Shown here: positions 1-11,900 of the stretch, one piece after another
Layout: each line of letters starts with the position of its first letter
Position numbering within the stretch: position 1 is the first letter of the stretch
Source of the DNA: Fragilaria crotonensis
Taxonomy: Eukaryota > Bacillariophyta > Fragilariophyceae > Fragilariales > Fragilariaceae
Length of the DNA: 64,000 nt
Reading direction: 5' to 3'
NCBI GenBank assembly: GCA_022925895.1
Contig: JAKSYS010000184.1
Span: 1 to 64,000 of the forward strand
Position numbers and translations under genes: made by a program
Notes under the pieces: model-generated
The model's database searches: none
Seen by the model: only the letters and a program-made list of their open reading frames with translations
What the model was told of the DNA's origin: nothing

Positions 1-2725
1 TTTCTTTGGTCAACTCCTGATTGAACACGTTGAATCTCTCACAAGTTGTTTGAAATTCTCGTCCCCTCTTTTGAGATACAGGAACCCGTCGGTAGAAAGC
101 CTTTGCGTGACCCCAGCAAAATTCAATGCCTTCCCCTGCTAATTCGGCATGGAACTTTGGTGTTAGAAGTACCGTGATGCCCAGCTGAGATCCAAGGTAC
201 TGAAGTGCCGTTTCCTCATCCTTGAAATCAGCACACTCTGCGATGAGATGGCGTAGGGAATACCGTAAGTCAATCTTCCCTGAAATTGTGTCTTTCTTTC
301 CGTCGACAGTGTATATCTAACTCACTTGGATCAATCAGTCCTCTTTCCCACAGAACTTGTAGCATGCCTTTAGATTTTCCTTCCCATCCAGATAGGATTT
401 TGTCGACTTCTTTGTGAGTTTCGATTGAATTGTTTCTTGCCAATTCCTGAAGTTCGGCTTTAGTGTACCCGCGTTTTTGTTGGAGCGTCACACCCTTTTC
501 GTTGAGCTCTTCAAGAAGGGTCTTCTTTGTTTTTTCAATTGGCTTGCTTCTTTTCCCCATTATTCGATCATGACGTTGTAAGTCACGTTGCTCTGGTGTC
601 AAATACCATGGGCCACAGTCGTCAGTATTGAATACCATTGACTGTGTGTCTCCGATGCCCAGGGTTGGTGAGTGTGTGCAGATAACCCTCTTGTGACATT
701 ATGACTGTGTCTCTCATCTGCTGTTTTGATCCTCCAAAGTTCTTTTGCATGTTGATCGCACTGAGTGCACCATCACGTTTGCGAGCGTGTCCCTGAGAAT
801 GATCGAACAAAAATACAAAATCGAAGCTTGGATATAGGATTCGTAGGCAATCAACCACATCCTCAAGCTGAAGACTCATGTGGTATGAATTCCAATAACC
901 CTGATTATTGATTCCGATGAACAAGTATTTTACGAAGGGGATTCAACAAAATCGGCTTCCTCGTTGTTCCCAAGATTTCCATCGCAGCTGTTGTATCGAG
1001 GTAATTTCCACCGCCGAGAGCTGCTGTTTGCCTTGCCATATTCACTCTTTGTAACTCATCCTCTGTCATCTGCCTGCCAAAGCCGAATTCGCGTGACACG
1101 AACGCAGAAAGCATATACCCATCGCCCTCCGACTTGGGCAGAAGTGGCACTTGTCCTTTGGCCCAACCCATTGTTTGGAGGACAGTAGATACTGCGCGAA
1201 GACAGACTCATCTTGACCAATAATCATCAAGGGCCTGACTGATGATGACACTCGTATGCTTGTTTTGCTTCAACATCTCGCGCTGCCTCTTCTCCCTTTT
1301 GATTCTTGATATGCAATTCTTCCAATAGTCAACGTGAAACTCAACCCGAGTCTCATCAGATATAATATCATAGTAATGATGTCCGAAATCTGTGTCTAAG
1401 GTCTTGATCGTAGCAGCTTCACTGAGTGGAAGCTGAATCCAACGCCGACAACGTGGCTCAAGCACGGTAAGGTAGTTCTTGCAGAATGCATTTCGATGTG
1501 CGACAACATCTTCACGTTCATGGCCATCGACGTAGAAGCTCTTCCTTCTCGTATCATACTTGAATCCGAGTAATCGCATCCAGCGCCATGCTGTTGTGAA
1601 GCTCATGTTTTAAGTCTATGTGCGCGAAGGAATAGCGCAATATCATCCTCATCTTGATCGACATCGACAGGATTGCTAGTAGGATTAATGGCTGTAGTAC
1701 TTGTACTCAATGTTGACGTTTCTGCAGTATCTTCGTCTACTACCGATTCACGTTTCCACAACGCAGCCAGCCTTGGGATTACAGACGAATGAACGAATTG
1801 ATAGACTGCTTCAATTGAAAGATGTGACAAGTTCTCGACGCCAAATGCAACAATCTGCTCCTTTGCGCATGGAAACACTTCGAGAACTCGAGGAAGAGGT
1901 CGTTTCCCACACTGAACAGACAAGTTTGGGTTTGGGAAGCATTCAAAATTACGGAACACAATGTTCCAATTTGCGATGGTTTTATAGAAGGTTGCTTGCG
2001 TCATACCAACAGTGTTCAATACCTTACAAGATTCAGTGCAACAGTCTTGCCACGTCCATTCATTCATTTTTGCAAGAGCCAATCGGTACGCATAACAAAG
2101 AAACGTCGCCCTTTGCCTGACAGCGCATATCTCAGCTTTGGTACACACGTTGTCGATATCTCTACCTTGCACAACATTCCTCCAATTATTTTCTTCCTCA
2201 TGAACGCTTTGAAGCAGTACAATCCTTCTCTGAAGTGCTTCCATTGGGTTTCAGAATCGAAATCAGTATCATTCCCATCCTCGCAATTCGTTGTCCCATG
2301 TTTCTTTGGTGGTTTGAACACTCGGTATGCCTCTGGGCTACATGGCCAGTAACTTGAGCTAGAAGCATCAGCAGCAATCATTACAGCGGCCGCACCAGTA
2401 TCTCCTATCCTTGCTCGTTTGCTCGGTGATTGCTCAACAATGTCTCCGATCCTTCCTCCCGTTGTAGCCTCCGTGTTGACAGGTGTAGTTATCATTGTGT
2501 CGAGAGCGGTCTTGATCTTGTGCTTGGAATGACTAGCACATTTGCGGCTGCTTCCATTACTTTTTCGTTCCATGCACTGTTAAGTGGACATGGGTACCGT
2601 ATCTGCCTTGATTTCTCTGTGAAGTAGTAATAGAATGTGTTCTTGTATGTGACTCTGAACACTCCTGTTGTGTTTGATCCATCAAATCGGTGCATCAATT
2701 CTCCGAAAGAAGCCGACTTGGACAT
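1..2725 (-). pseudogene. Decayed DDE-type DNA transposase (runs off left edge)
   Basis: Overlapping open stretches in all three minus frames read as one transposase from about 2725 leftwards to the window edge. In order there are a basic N-terminal part, a helix-rich region (about 1603-2244), a segment beginning with MSFTTAWRWMRLLGFKYDTR (ends at 1606), a core strand with FLFDHSQGHA that supplies an acidic catalytic residue (622-924), and, between 270 and 1, a PKFHAELAGEGIEFCWG stretch that should hold the final Glu. This order matches the IS630/Tc1-like DDE proteins common in fungi and stramenopiles (family knowledge). The frame changes at about six or more places, for example near 638, 910, 1210, 1605 and 2240, so this copy is dead. 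I could not identify terminal repeats. The superfamily label is less certain than the call of a DDE transposase. Confidence 0.7.
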
Positions 2726-2909
2726 CCCTGTATTGAACCTTCTTACATCAATGACGCCAAGGGACGCATTGACATCAAATCTCCTAAAGCTTCAGCCAAG
2801 TTGATGCAGGAAGCCAGCAATTTGACAATCTCGGACCATACGTGATGTCTGTTCGAAGTAGCATGACGGCATCAGTCAAAATAGCATATTTACCTTTGTC
2901 AACCATTGT

Positions 2910-2984
2910 ATCTATAGATTTATCACCAACAGTAGGTTCACTGAGTTACATAGGAAGGTGACTGCAGGAGGTAAATCTATAGAT
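2910..2984. repeat. Inverted repeat, 13-bp perfect arms
   Basis: ATCTATAGATTTA at 2910-2922 is repeated in inverted orientation as TAAATCTATAGAT at 2972-2984, with 49 bp between. Each arm also contains the smaller palindrome ATCTATAGAT. It lies about 185 bp beyond the N-terminal end of the decayed transposase, so it could be part of that element's end. No target duplication was seen. Confidence 0.5.
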
Positions 2985-3066
2985 TAGAATGGAAATGTTG
3001 CAAACGACGGCTTGAAAATCTCATTGTGGAAGCCTTGCTTCCAACACGACAAAGTCCCCGCCCTCG

Positions 3067-3074
3067 TGACGTCA
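3067..3074. promoter_or_regulatory. CRE-like bZIP site TGACGTCA
   Basis: A perfect TGACGTCA palindrome about 550 bp upstream of the start at 3623. TGACGT-core elements are known CO2/cAMP-responsive promoter elements in diatoms. A single 8-mer at this distance is weak evidence. Confidence 0.25.
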
Positions 3075-3622
3075 TATTGGCAGTGAAATCGGTCTAGCGT
3101 AGAATTAATACTGGGACGTGCGCCCGGATTTTAGAACAGAAAACCAGCTGTACCTGTCAGAGCCCTCACAGATATGGAGGGAATTTAACGCCTGAACCAA
3201 AACAATCTATTCAGTTATTACGCACCCAAGAAGTTCATACCTTGAAAGGCGGTGAAGGAAGGTTAAATGAAACGGCATTTTTATATAAAATTGTACTCAT
3301 AACCAAAAATCGGGACACAGCTTCAGAGCCCGAATGGTCTCTAGTGCGCCCCATCGGCACTTGCCACACGCTCCACAGTCCACAATCCGCAGTAAGATCC
3401 GAGTTCATGGGCTTATGGGTAATAATTGATAATCATTTGCGTGGACGAGAGCTGAGCCTAACTAACCATTGACACCGTGGATGCTCATCTCATATTAATC
3501 TGTTCATTTCGTTGCGATGAGCGAAAGTATGACTGTCAGTTCATGCCACGCTGCGAAACCCACCGCATCACTTGCGGCACACAAGATCGCAGTCTCACAA
3601 AAACAAAGAAAGCGCACCTCCG

Positions 3623-4606
3623 ATGTCGAAACAGAATCTCACCATGCTCGTGATCTTTGGCCTCGCTACCAACGCGATGGCAACATGTCTTCATACCTTT
3701 CAAAACTGCGGCGCAGGTTGCTACAACAAGGATAATCTTGTACTCAACGGCGGCCTCCATATTTGCTCTCCCGTGGGCGCTGGCTACTTCAGTCCCCGCA
3801 ACGACAATGCTCGCTATGAATGTGAAAGCGGGAGCTACTCCAATCACGACGAAGCTGAGTTCTGTTCCATTTGCGATGCTGGTTCCATCAGTGGAGTGGG
3901 ATTTCGCGATTGCTTCCTGTGTCCTTCAGGTTTCTATCAAGAACTTCCAGGTCAGGCAAATTGCAAGGAGTGTGCTCCAGGATACGACGGGGACGGGGCT
4001 AATGACTTTGCGTACGATTCGATGACAAACACGTTGTATTGCGAGCTGACGGGTGTCGAGCCCAGTATGGTGCCTTCATTGTCGCCTTCCAATAGTCCCA
4101 CATTGAGAGCGAGTTCAACCCCATCGCAGGAACCGTCACGACACCCCTCAGCCTCGCCTTCTCGAAATTCTTCCGCGAAACCCAGCCAGAAGCCATCCCG
4201 CCATCCCTCCCTTTCACCTTCTCGGAAACCATCGGCAGCACCAACAATTGCGCGATCGGGCGCTCCCAGTATGGCACCTTCGCTTCGACGTCGCCGGGCG
4301 ACGGTACCCGCGAGTGCATTGGTGGCCACGGTGTCGTTGGTTGTTGTTTTCCTTGGGGCGTTTGCATTCAAGATTTGCATGCAACGACGAGAAATGCGAG
4401 CCAAAGAAATTGCTGAGTTACACGAAGCTGCAAGGGACATGAGCGGTGATGACTTAGAGGACGGCGCATTTGTGCAGGCTGTTTTGCAGCAGCACCAGCC
4501 TGCAAAAGTAGATGAGAAGTGCAGCAAGAAGCAGACCACGGATGTGATAGTAATTCTCGATGCAGTTGCCGTTGAAGTGAATGACGCAGAAGACACGATC
4601 ATCTAA
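3623..4606 (+). CDS. Secreted/membrane-anchored Cys-rich protein with P/S-rich stalk
   Basis: A 327-residue protein. The first in-frame ATG is at 3623; the open frame extends upstream to 3572 without an ATG. Residues 1-20 (MSKQNLTMLVIFGLATNAMA) are a clear signal peptide. Residues about 22-140 are Cys-rich with spacing like the ephrin-receptor-like GCC2/GCC3 fold (CxxCxxGxFQxxxGQxxCxxC). Residues about 150-222 form a low-complexity stalk of PSxxPSxxPS repeats, common in diatom cell-surface proteins. A single membrane helix follows at about 229-253, then a basic stop-transfer and a cytoplasmic tail of about 75 residues. It is predicted to be a type I surface protein, perhaps a wall or matrix contact protein; this role is inferred. 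It converges with the AP-4 epsilon gene, 107 bp away. Confidence 0.8.
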   Translation: MSKQNLTMLVIFGLATNAMATCLHTFQNCGAGCYNKDNLVLNGGLHICSPVGAGYFSPRNDNARYECESGSYSNHDEAEFCSICDAGSISGVGFRDCFLCPSGFYQELPGQANCKECAPGYDGDGANDFAYDSMTNTLYCELTGVEPSMVPSLSPSNSPTLRASSTPSQEPSRHPSASPSRNSSAKPSQKPSRHPSLSPSRKPSAAPTIARSGAPSMAPSLRRRRATVPASALVATVSLVVVFLGAFAFKICMQRREMRAKEIAELHEAARDMSGDDLEDGAFVQAVLQQHQPAKVDEKCSKKQTTDVIVILDAVAVEVNDAEDTII

Positions 4607-4713
4607 TGAAACGATAAATTGACATCATAATGAAAACTTGAGCGAATTCCACCGGTCTAAGTAGTACTAGTAGTAATTACGAATTGGCATGTGCCCACCA
4701 CAATCCTATGTGC

Positions 4714-7700
4714 TTACTTCAGATGATTCTGCAAAAACATGGCCAGAACACCGCTCATTGTAGCATCAGTGGATTTTACTGTGACGTCAAGCTTGGCGCC
4801 ACCGCCACCCATCGGAGTCACCTTTCCGTGAATCAACGCTATCGAATTTCCTCCAATCTGACCCGCGCAAATACCCTCGTTGGTAGCCCCAATCGATTCC
4901 ACCTTGTGCGCACCGATTTCGGCAATGGCGTCCATGAATTGTGACAATGAGCTAATTGAGGAAGATTGGACGGAGAGAGGCGAAGTAGCAGAACAGGTGC
5001 CCCAGTGCTGTCCGAATTGAGGGGTCGTGAAAGGGAGGGGCGATAGCTGATTGCCGTTGTACTCAAATTTCTTCGAGTTGATGCTAAGACTCGCCAACGG
5101 AGAATCCGTTAAGCCTCCAAGCAAATCAGCGTTGGCAAACGGATCCACTGGCACTGTGGGTTCGGGAACAGCAGCATCCTCTTCATCGTCACTAACTGTC
5201 TCAACTGCGGGTGCTGGAGCTGGAACTGGCTGAGGCGCAAAGATATCAAGTGCGACAGCCGCAGCCGGTGCGGGGGCCGGAATCGAATCAAACGTCATCA
5301 TATCAAGCAGATCCACTTCAGGTGCCGGAGGCGGTGGAGCAGCCGCCACTCGTGGTCGAGGAGGCGGCGGAGGGGCAGAAACTGGAGCAGGTCGTCGAAT
5401 TGGAGGGGGAGGGGCCTGTCCAGGAATGACTCCACCGAAAAGCGCTGCTGCCATGCGTTCTTTCTGTAACTGCTCAGCAGTCTTTTCTGCAGGCGCCGGT
5501 GCCGGTGCAGGAGCTCCATACGGGGTTCCGTAGGGACTGCTGGTGACCGGTGCTCCATACGAACTAGTGGGTGGTGCTGCCGTGCCAAATCCGCCGTATG
5601 CGCTGCTAGTAGCCGGCGGGTACCCGCTCACTGACGATTCGAAGGCAGTCGCTGCTGCTGATGGAGGAACAGCGGCCAAACCAGGTGTCGGAGTGGACAA
5701 GCCACCCTTACCCCACACATTCGCCACATTGCGAGTGTTGAGTTGAACAGCGTTCGCTTGGAGAGCCGCCCCTGGAGTTGCAATGGGGTTTCCTGAAGAG
5801 CCGTATCCAGCGCCAGGTGGCAATGACACTCCACCGGCAGCCGTCACTTCACTTCCTACTCCGCGCATGAGCATGCCAGTATTGTGAGTCGGCTTTGTTG
5901 GCTTCTCGTATGGCGTCATGTTAAAGGCAGGGGCCTTTGAAGCAGCAACTCCACGCATGGTCAAATCATCATCGTCATCGTCGTCTTCTGGCTTGTTGTA
6001 AGGACTAGCACCCGAACTCAGGGCCTCGTGAACAAAGCCATCCAAGAAAGAAAGATTGACATCGACTTGAACATCTTCCGCGGAGGCATCAACGGGCAAT
6101 ACTTGAGCCAAAACATGCGGAGCTGACGTGAGCAGTGACTGGAATTCCAAACAGCGCTGCTGGAGTTGGACATCCTGCGATTTGGTGAAGTCATCAATGA
6201 CGGCGGCGGCATGAGGAGGACAGGTTCCTGCCTGGGCTACCAACTTCATTATGGCCGAGACTAAAAACTTTCGCGTGGAGGAATGGATCTTGGCTTTGGC
6301 GACGATGTTGCACATATCTTCGGTGATTTCTTCCAAAGAAGAAATCGCGCTAAGGTACCCGTACTCGCCCAAGCACCATGCCATGGTCTCCAGAATTCGG
6401 GGTAGCTTGGCGGCAGGCTTCTCCTTGAGGAGCGTCACGTACATTTCAATGGCATTTTGACGCAACAGCATGTCGTCTTCCTCCGATTCCCCAGTTCCTT
6501 CGGCAATCAAGGACATGAGATTCTGTGCCACTTCTTGTTGGACCATGTCACCAGATATCTCAAAGAGGTCGGTAATGGTACGAATGTACCAAGCATTATT
6601 GGGAGCATACCGCTCGGCAACACTGCAGATACGCTTGGTCAACACTTGTTTCAAGAACGTGTCAGTGGTCCCTCTAAGGAACTCTAGCATCTTTTCAGTA
6701 ATGAACTCGATATTGACTGGATTCGTCATACGATACAGGAGATCCAATGTTTTGCGTTGAAGTGTTTCGTCCTGGTCTTCCAAGCAATCCATGACGGCCA
6801 TTTGATGCGCGGCGGCATACTGAGGGTGCGTCTCGACGATGGCTGCCAAACCGGTGACTCCGAGGTACTTCAAGTTGTGCGATCGTGATTGAATAAATCT
6901 GGAAATGGCCTCCCCGGCGGCGTCGAGCAGAGTGGCATTGGGATAAATCGCGACAATGGTCCGAATGCACTCGTAGACAATGGCATATCCCGCATTGATG
7001 CCCACATCGGCTTTTTTCATGGTCTCACTCAACATTTCGTAAATTCCAGAGGATGCTGCAGCATCATTGCGTCCCAAGAGCCCCAAAATGCGAACTAGTT
7101 TCAATTGCATCCAAGGAGCAGGGACTCTATGATAATCAAAATCAGTAGGAAGACGATGTTCGCAGATTTGTTTGAGAATGGAAACCAGGGATGGAATCAA
7201 GTCCTTGAACGGCATCGCGTCGGAAGTAGCCATTGCTTCAATCACATTTAAGGAACATCCCATGACGGCGGGATCTCGATCGCACAAGACTTTGCGTAAT
7301 TTTTCGATCAAGTCGGACTGCGTGACAGTTTCTGGAGCAATCTGATGGCAGCGATGCAAGCATATGACGGCCTTCTTGCGAACATTTTCACTGGCATGGT
7401 CCAAGAGCTTAGCAACTTCGGTGCTGACGGCGGGGACCATGTCACCAGTGATAATGTTCGTGCAAGCTAGAAGACCGCCGCAGATTTCCAAGACGTGGCT
7501 GGATTGCAAGTCGCGTTGCATTTGATTGACGAGCATGAATCTAAATTCATGGGTGGGAGCAAGACAGGCACCGCACACGAGATATCCGGTGCGTTTGTGA
7601 TACAGAGAGGCAGACGCCGTCAACTCGAGGGCCTTGATGTATCCGAAACTCGCATCATGTCCCAACATTTCAACATACAAAAGTCTGACCAGAAACTCTT

Positions 7701-7899
7701 TGGCGCGTCGTTTACTGTTGAGCAACGTGTTAGGGGCAGTGGGTTGACCAGGGACCGTTGGAAATGCTTCTAGCTTTTTCTTGAGGGTTTGGATTTCTTT
7801 GATGATGATGCGATCTTCTTCTTGTTTGGACTTGGACTCGCCAATAGCCTTCAGGAGTTCAAAGAACTCCTTAGAGAGGTTGGTGCCTCCTGTTGACAT
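4714..7899 (-). CDS. AP4E1: AP-4 complex subunit epsilon (large adaptin)
   Basis: A 1,061-residue large adaptin. The N-terminal trunk (about 1-560) is an alpha-solenoid whose signatures match AP-4 epsilon better than alpha, gamma or delta: RLLYVEMLGHDASFGYIKAL, KALCDRD-type loop VLCDRDPAVMG, YHRVPAPWMQLKLVRILGLL and TLDLLYRMTNPVN. A short acidic run (DDDDDDD) comes next, then a proline/alanine-rich hinge (about 640-900) and a small C-terminal domain of about 80-120 residues in the place of the ear. AP-4 makes non-clathrin transport carriers at the trans-Golgi network. The chosen start, ATG at 7899, gives MSTGGTNLSKEF; the open frame reaches 7908 only through a TTG. Single exon. It is divergent from the glutaredoxin gene, sharing a spacer of about 500 bp. 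Confidence 0.92.
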   Translation of the reverse strand: MSTGGTNLSKEFFELLKAIGESKSKQEEDRIIIKEIQTLKKKLEAFPTVPGQPTAPNTLLNSKRRAKEFLVRLLYVEMLGHDASFGYIKALELTASASLYHKRTGYLVCGACLAPTHEFRFMLVNQMQRDLQSSHVLEICGGLLACTNIITGDMVPAVSTEVAKLLDHASENVRKKAVICLHRCHQIAPETVTQSDLIEKLRKVLCDRDPAVMGCSLNVIEAMATSDAMPFKDLIPSLVSILKQICEHRLPTDFDYHRVPAPWMQLKLVRILGLLGRNDAAASSGIYEMLSETMKKADVGINAGYAIVYECIRTIVAIYPNATLLDAAGEAISRFIQSRSHNLKYLGVTGLAAIVETHPQYAAAHQMAVMDCLEDQDETLQRKTLDLLYRMTNPVNIEFITEKMLEFLRGTTDTFLKQVLTKRICSVAERYAPNNAWYIRTITDLFEISGDMVQQEVAQNLMSLIAEGTGESEEDDMLLRQNAIEMYVTLLKEKPAAKLPRILETMAWCLGEYGYLSAISSLEEITEDMCNIVAKAKIHSSTRKFLVSAIMKLVAQAGTCPPHAAAVIDDFTKSQDVQLQQRCLEFQSLLTSAPHVLAQVLPVDASAEDVQVDVNLSFLDGFVHEALSSGASPYNKPEDDDDDDDLTMRGVAASKAPAFNMTPYEKPTKPTHNTGMLMRGVGSEVTAAGGVSLPPGAGYGSSGNPIATPGAALQANAVQLNTRNVANVWGKGGLSTPTPGLAAVPPSAAATAFESSVSGYPPATSSAYGGFGTAAPPTSSYGAPVTSSPYGTPYGAPAPAPAPAEKTAEQLQKERMAAALFGGVIPGQAPPPPIRRPAPVSAPPPPPRPRVAAAPPPPAPEVDLLDMMTFDSIPAPAPAAAVALDIFAPQPVPAPAPAVETVSDDEEDAAVPEPTVPVDPFANADLLGGLTDSPLASLSINSKKFEYNGNQLSPLPFTTPQFGQHWGTCSATSPLSVQSSSISSLSQFMDAIAEIGAHKVESIGATNEGICAGQIGGNSIALIHGKVTPMGGGGAKLDVTVKSTDATMSGVLAMFLQNHLK

Positions 7900-8404
7900 G
7901 GTGGACAATGGAAACTACAGGTAGTTGAAAGTGGTTGCGTATGGCGACATGCAACATGCAACCCAATGGAGTTGAAATCGAAACCGGCAATGACTCTCTC
8001 TATTGTCGGCGGTTGGGCTGCCTTCTGGTCCCTGGGCGTGTCGGGAGTCGTACACACAGATGATAGATGATGGACATACAGACTACTGGTACAGACACGT
8101 AGCGAGTTTATTGTTGCTTGTGATACACAGTACACAGTACACAATACACAGTACACAGTGCACAGTGCTCAGACACAGTACTACTACCATTTATGCGTAC
8201 CAGACGCATACTACTACTGCGACTTCTACAGTAGCCAGTAGTAGTATTCTACTGCGGAGTTGCCTGTATTCGTTTGGTTCGTCAATCAGCCTCACGTTTG
8301 GAACTCGGTCATTGTCTACGACAACCTAGTACTAGTACTCGTAGCGTGGAGCGTAGTACTGTCCTGGACCAATCTGGAAGTGGAAAACTTTTGCCACGCA
8401 TACG
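7900..8404. promoter_or_regulatory. Divergent promoter spacer with CACAGTA-rich tract
   Basis: About 500 bp between two divergent genes (AP-4 epsilon and glutaredoxin), so it should hold both promoters. Around 8118-8180 lies an imperfect repeat of ACACAGT/TACACAGT words. No TATA box or other defined element can be singled out. Confidence 0.4.
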
Positions 8405-8961
8405 ATGAGCATGGCAGCCCGAGCCAGAAGAACTTCATTGAATATATCAACATCAATGAAAGGCGGTCTGCTCCTCGTGTTCGCTATACTCATCTTTCAC
8501 ACAAATAAATCAATCGCACACAATCCATTAAAAGTTACAACAGCAACAATGGGGAATACCAAGGGCACTCCAACTTCCGATGGCAGCATCAAAACGTTCA
8601 TTGAAACTGAGATAGCCGAAAATGAGGTACGTTGCCGTTTTGAAACGGTTCGTGGTTGGCATGCATGTCCAAGGTTTACTAATCCGCGCCATACCAGGTC
8701 GTAATCTTTTCCAAATCCTATTGCCCATACTGCACCAAAACCAAGCAGACGTTTTCAGGACCGGTCGGTGCTGGCCACAGCGTCAAAGTATTGGAATTGG
8801 ACCGCATGAGTAATGGCGACGAGATCCAAGCCACTTTACTCCAAATCACTGGGCAACGAACAGTTCCGAATGTGTTTGTCAATGGACAGCATCTAGGTGG
8901 CAATGATGATACACAGAAGGCCGCAGCATCAGGGAGGTTGCAAGAAATGCTGGCGAAATAA
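8405..8961 (+). CDS. Dithiol (CPYC) glutaredoxin, two exons
   Basis: Exon 1 is 8405-8626 and exon 2 is 8698-8961. The 71-nt intron has GT-AG ends and a TTTACTAAT branch-like site about 20 nt before the acceptor. The product is 161 residues. The C-terminal 90 residues are a class I glutaredoxin: VVIFSKSYCPYC active site, cis-proline TVPNVFVNG and glutathione-binding GGNDD. It should reduce disulfides or deglutathionylate proteins using glutathione. The N-terminal 74 residues include a hydrophobic stretch (residues about 18-37, KGGLLLVFAILIF) that looks like a signal peptide or anchor, so the protein may enter the ER. No diatom plastid ASAFAP motif is visible. A second start at residue 49 (MGNTKG) would give a cytosolic form. 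Confidence 0.92.
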
Positions 8962-11900
8962 TGATGTTTTAATAAGTTCTTTTTATCGCCCCCAGTTTTC
9001 GTCCTTGTTCATGCTTTCTCTCACAGTTGTGGAGTTGGGCTCTGTCTGACACATTACTATCGTGTTTAGATACAACTTCCCAACGCAGTCACTTCATATA
9101 CTAATATTAGAGATATAATGCCAGCGCTTGTAGACGTTCAAAATACGTTTCGAGCAACGCATTCCATGATTTTCGTGGGAGTGGAGATTGGAGAAGGCAA
9201 CGCGTATCGTACGCCTCAGCGAACAATAACAAGAACCAAACGCAATCAGAATATCCATATGACCACATGTTCAAAGCTTGGACGGATCATATGAAACGAT
9301 GAGCCCCCTGTTGAGGCCTGTCCGGTTAATTCATAGTGTTAAAATCAATCCCCGGCCTTCCCTCAAGCTCTCATTATTGACCAATAGCCTTGACCCTCAC
9401 TTCAGCATCCACGTTGTGTTTTCCTTCAGTTCGTCGCCCACAGCGACAAGCACGCTAGAGACCTCAACATCTGTCCCAAAATCGGCACTTAGGCACCATA
9501 AGCGCAAGTCAACTATGAAATACCGACTGCAAGGATCTTGTCGACCCTCGACTCCAATCATCCATTGCTACCGATTACGAGACGCTGCTATTCAGTCATA
9601 CGACGATTGTTACTAGACCCGACCAAAGTTTCCGTTGTCATTGCTGTCCAGCAAGGCATTCGTCAATATTGATGGGTCAGAGTTTGCGTGGTCTAGTAGT
9701 GGAAATGATTCCAAAAGTGGAGCAACACCTCCTCCAGTGCTCCGACACACCGATATGGCTGACGCCGGAATGATCAAAGCGAAGCGACACATTCGAATCA
9801 AAGCTGCACTTACAAGCCGTACTCGCATTTGGTCTGGAAACGAGTACATACACTACATACACACGCAGCTCACAAGTGCATTCCCTGCGGCGCGAGAAAC
9901 CAAAAAATCAATTTCCAATGGTTCTTTGCCATGAACGGATCATTCCCACCCGGAAATAGAACCACAAGAGACATCGATGGTGGACCACAGCTTTTCACAT
10001 GCACCAGCAAGCAAAATTTACCGAGCAACCATCATCTATAGACCTTCCATGACGTTGGCCGTGCAAGGAAGGTGTTTCCAACAAGCACCAGGCCGATCCT
10101 CGAATATAGTTACCAACGTGTGATTTCAGATGGCTCACTCGTGCCGAAGTCTGAGACAAGATGGGTGTTCCGTCTTACCTCTCCTACCAAATGGATTCGG
10201 TCACAAGTCTCGAGTCTCGACGTCTCGAGTCTCAACTCTCAACTCAATGGTGGCTTCACAGACCTCTCCTTGGTATGAAATGTGTGTAGAAGCAGCATGG
10301 TGTCAACATTTTCCATATTTTTGCTGAATTCTCTATGGTACTATTGCACTATGGATATACTCCGTATGACGTATGACGTATGATTAATTTTCTGTTACCA
10401 GGTACAGGCATAAGCAGAGTACACGTACCATGACGAGAAAAAGTATTCGCTATGTTGGCACCCTTCTTAACCTACTTCTAACGGCAGCATTCAATAAATC
10501 ATATACAGAGTATTGTTTCTAGCTATTGAGAGTCTTGTTGCGATGGATAATGATTAAGATATGATTAGTCGAATTTTTACTTCGTCGATATTTTTTAACA
10601 TAGTACCTGGACAAGTTGAGTCACTAGTGGGCGAATTGAGTCCATTTTGACAATCTCATGTTGGAAACAATTTTTTTGCAAGTTACAGATAAATCACAAG
10701 TGTATTTCCTACTAATCTGCAGTTTTAAAAATGATGTATTTGACAAGCAAGGCATTCAAATTGACGTCCATCGGTACAACAGGAGTTTTTTGAAGTTCGT
10801 AGGGAAAGTCCCTACAAATATTGCGACTAAATTTGTAGCATAAAGTAGTTTGTATGGACGGTGTCGTAGGATTGAAAAAATTGATTCGTGAGCAAATTAT
10901 TTTCTCGAAAATGACTTTGACCATGTGGACTTTGCTGCACCCGCTAGAAATGAAAACCTTACCTGTTGGACCACAGCTTCGAGGTTGCTTGATTGTTTGT
11001 CTACCAACATTTACTTCTGGTCTCAAAAGCACTGGAAGCATTCTTTCCTTTGTTTGACATGTGACAGTATTTTGGACTTTTACTACGAACTTAAAATCAC
11101 TGCAAGCGAAGATATTCCAATTTTTTTATCTGGTTCCAACTTTTGAGCAACACCATCTCAAGAAAAATGATCTACGGTAACCCCATATCGTTCGGGGTGT
11201 ACTGCAACTCTCAACAGGGTGAAATGATTGATCTTCGTGAATGCATAGGCTGAAATCACTCGATTCTCAATCTGTCCAGGTATACCCGTAATTTTGGCTG
11301 TCCAGGTACTATGCTTATGCTCGTAGTGCATTCTGTAATGTACTGACTACGGAGTACTTCTTTACGAAACTGTTGAAATACTACGTATAGTATGTCACTA
11401 TGTCATACATACAACCAGCGCACCCCAGTATAGCCTCGCCCTGAATGACAACACGACCTGACAGTTACGTTGTGACTTGTGACCACCTGTTTGCTATCGT
11501 ACAAAAGGATTCGTACCCCCGGAACCCGGAAGTGTCAAATTGTGACTGGGTCAGTCGTCACGTCGTCACCCTCTTCGCGTGAATGCCTGGGCTGCTGGGC
11601 TGTGCACTGTGCACAGTGTGCAATATATGATGACATGATGACAGCATCATGCCATGACCAACATCCGAAGCTGCCATTCAATAAAACGTAATACAGTACT
11701 AAACTGGAGTACGATGGTACTGTACCTGGTACTGGAGGTCTGACACTCGTGTACTCCACGTCTGACTTCTCAATTCTCAAGGATACATACTACCGGTAGT
11801 ATGCATAGTAGTGGTAGAGTGTAGAGAGTATGAGAGGTACAAAAGTACGGGCGCACAATCGTAAATCGTCGACCACAAAGGAACAATCGCAGAACGAAAA

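Larger units (their letters stand above)
2726..3622. other. Intergenic; inverted repeat and CRE-like site, no gene seen
   Basis: No convincing coding sequence. It holds a 13-bp inverted repeat (2910-2922 and 2972-2984) that may be linked to the transposase on its left, and a TGACGTCA palindrome upstream of the next gene. Short open frames here show no recognisable features. Confidence 0.5.

Noticed and set aside
3952-4602. Long minus-strand open frame opposite the Cys-rich protein
   Set aside because: It is the complement of the P/S-rich repeat region and contains no independent domain.
9278-9616. Possible small gene in the 9-12 kb gap
   Set aside because: No domain, signal or splice support; codon pattern looks random and the frame is short.
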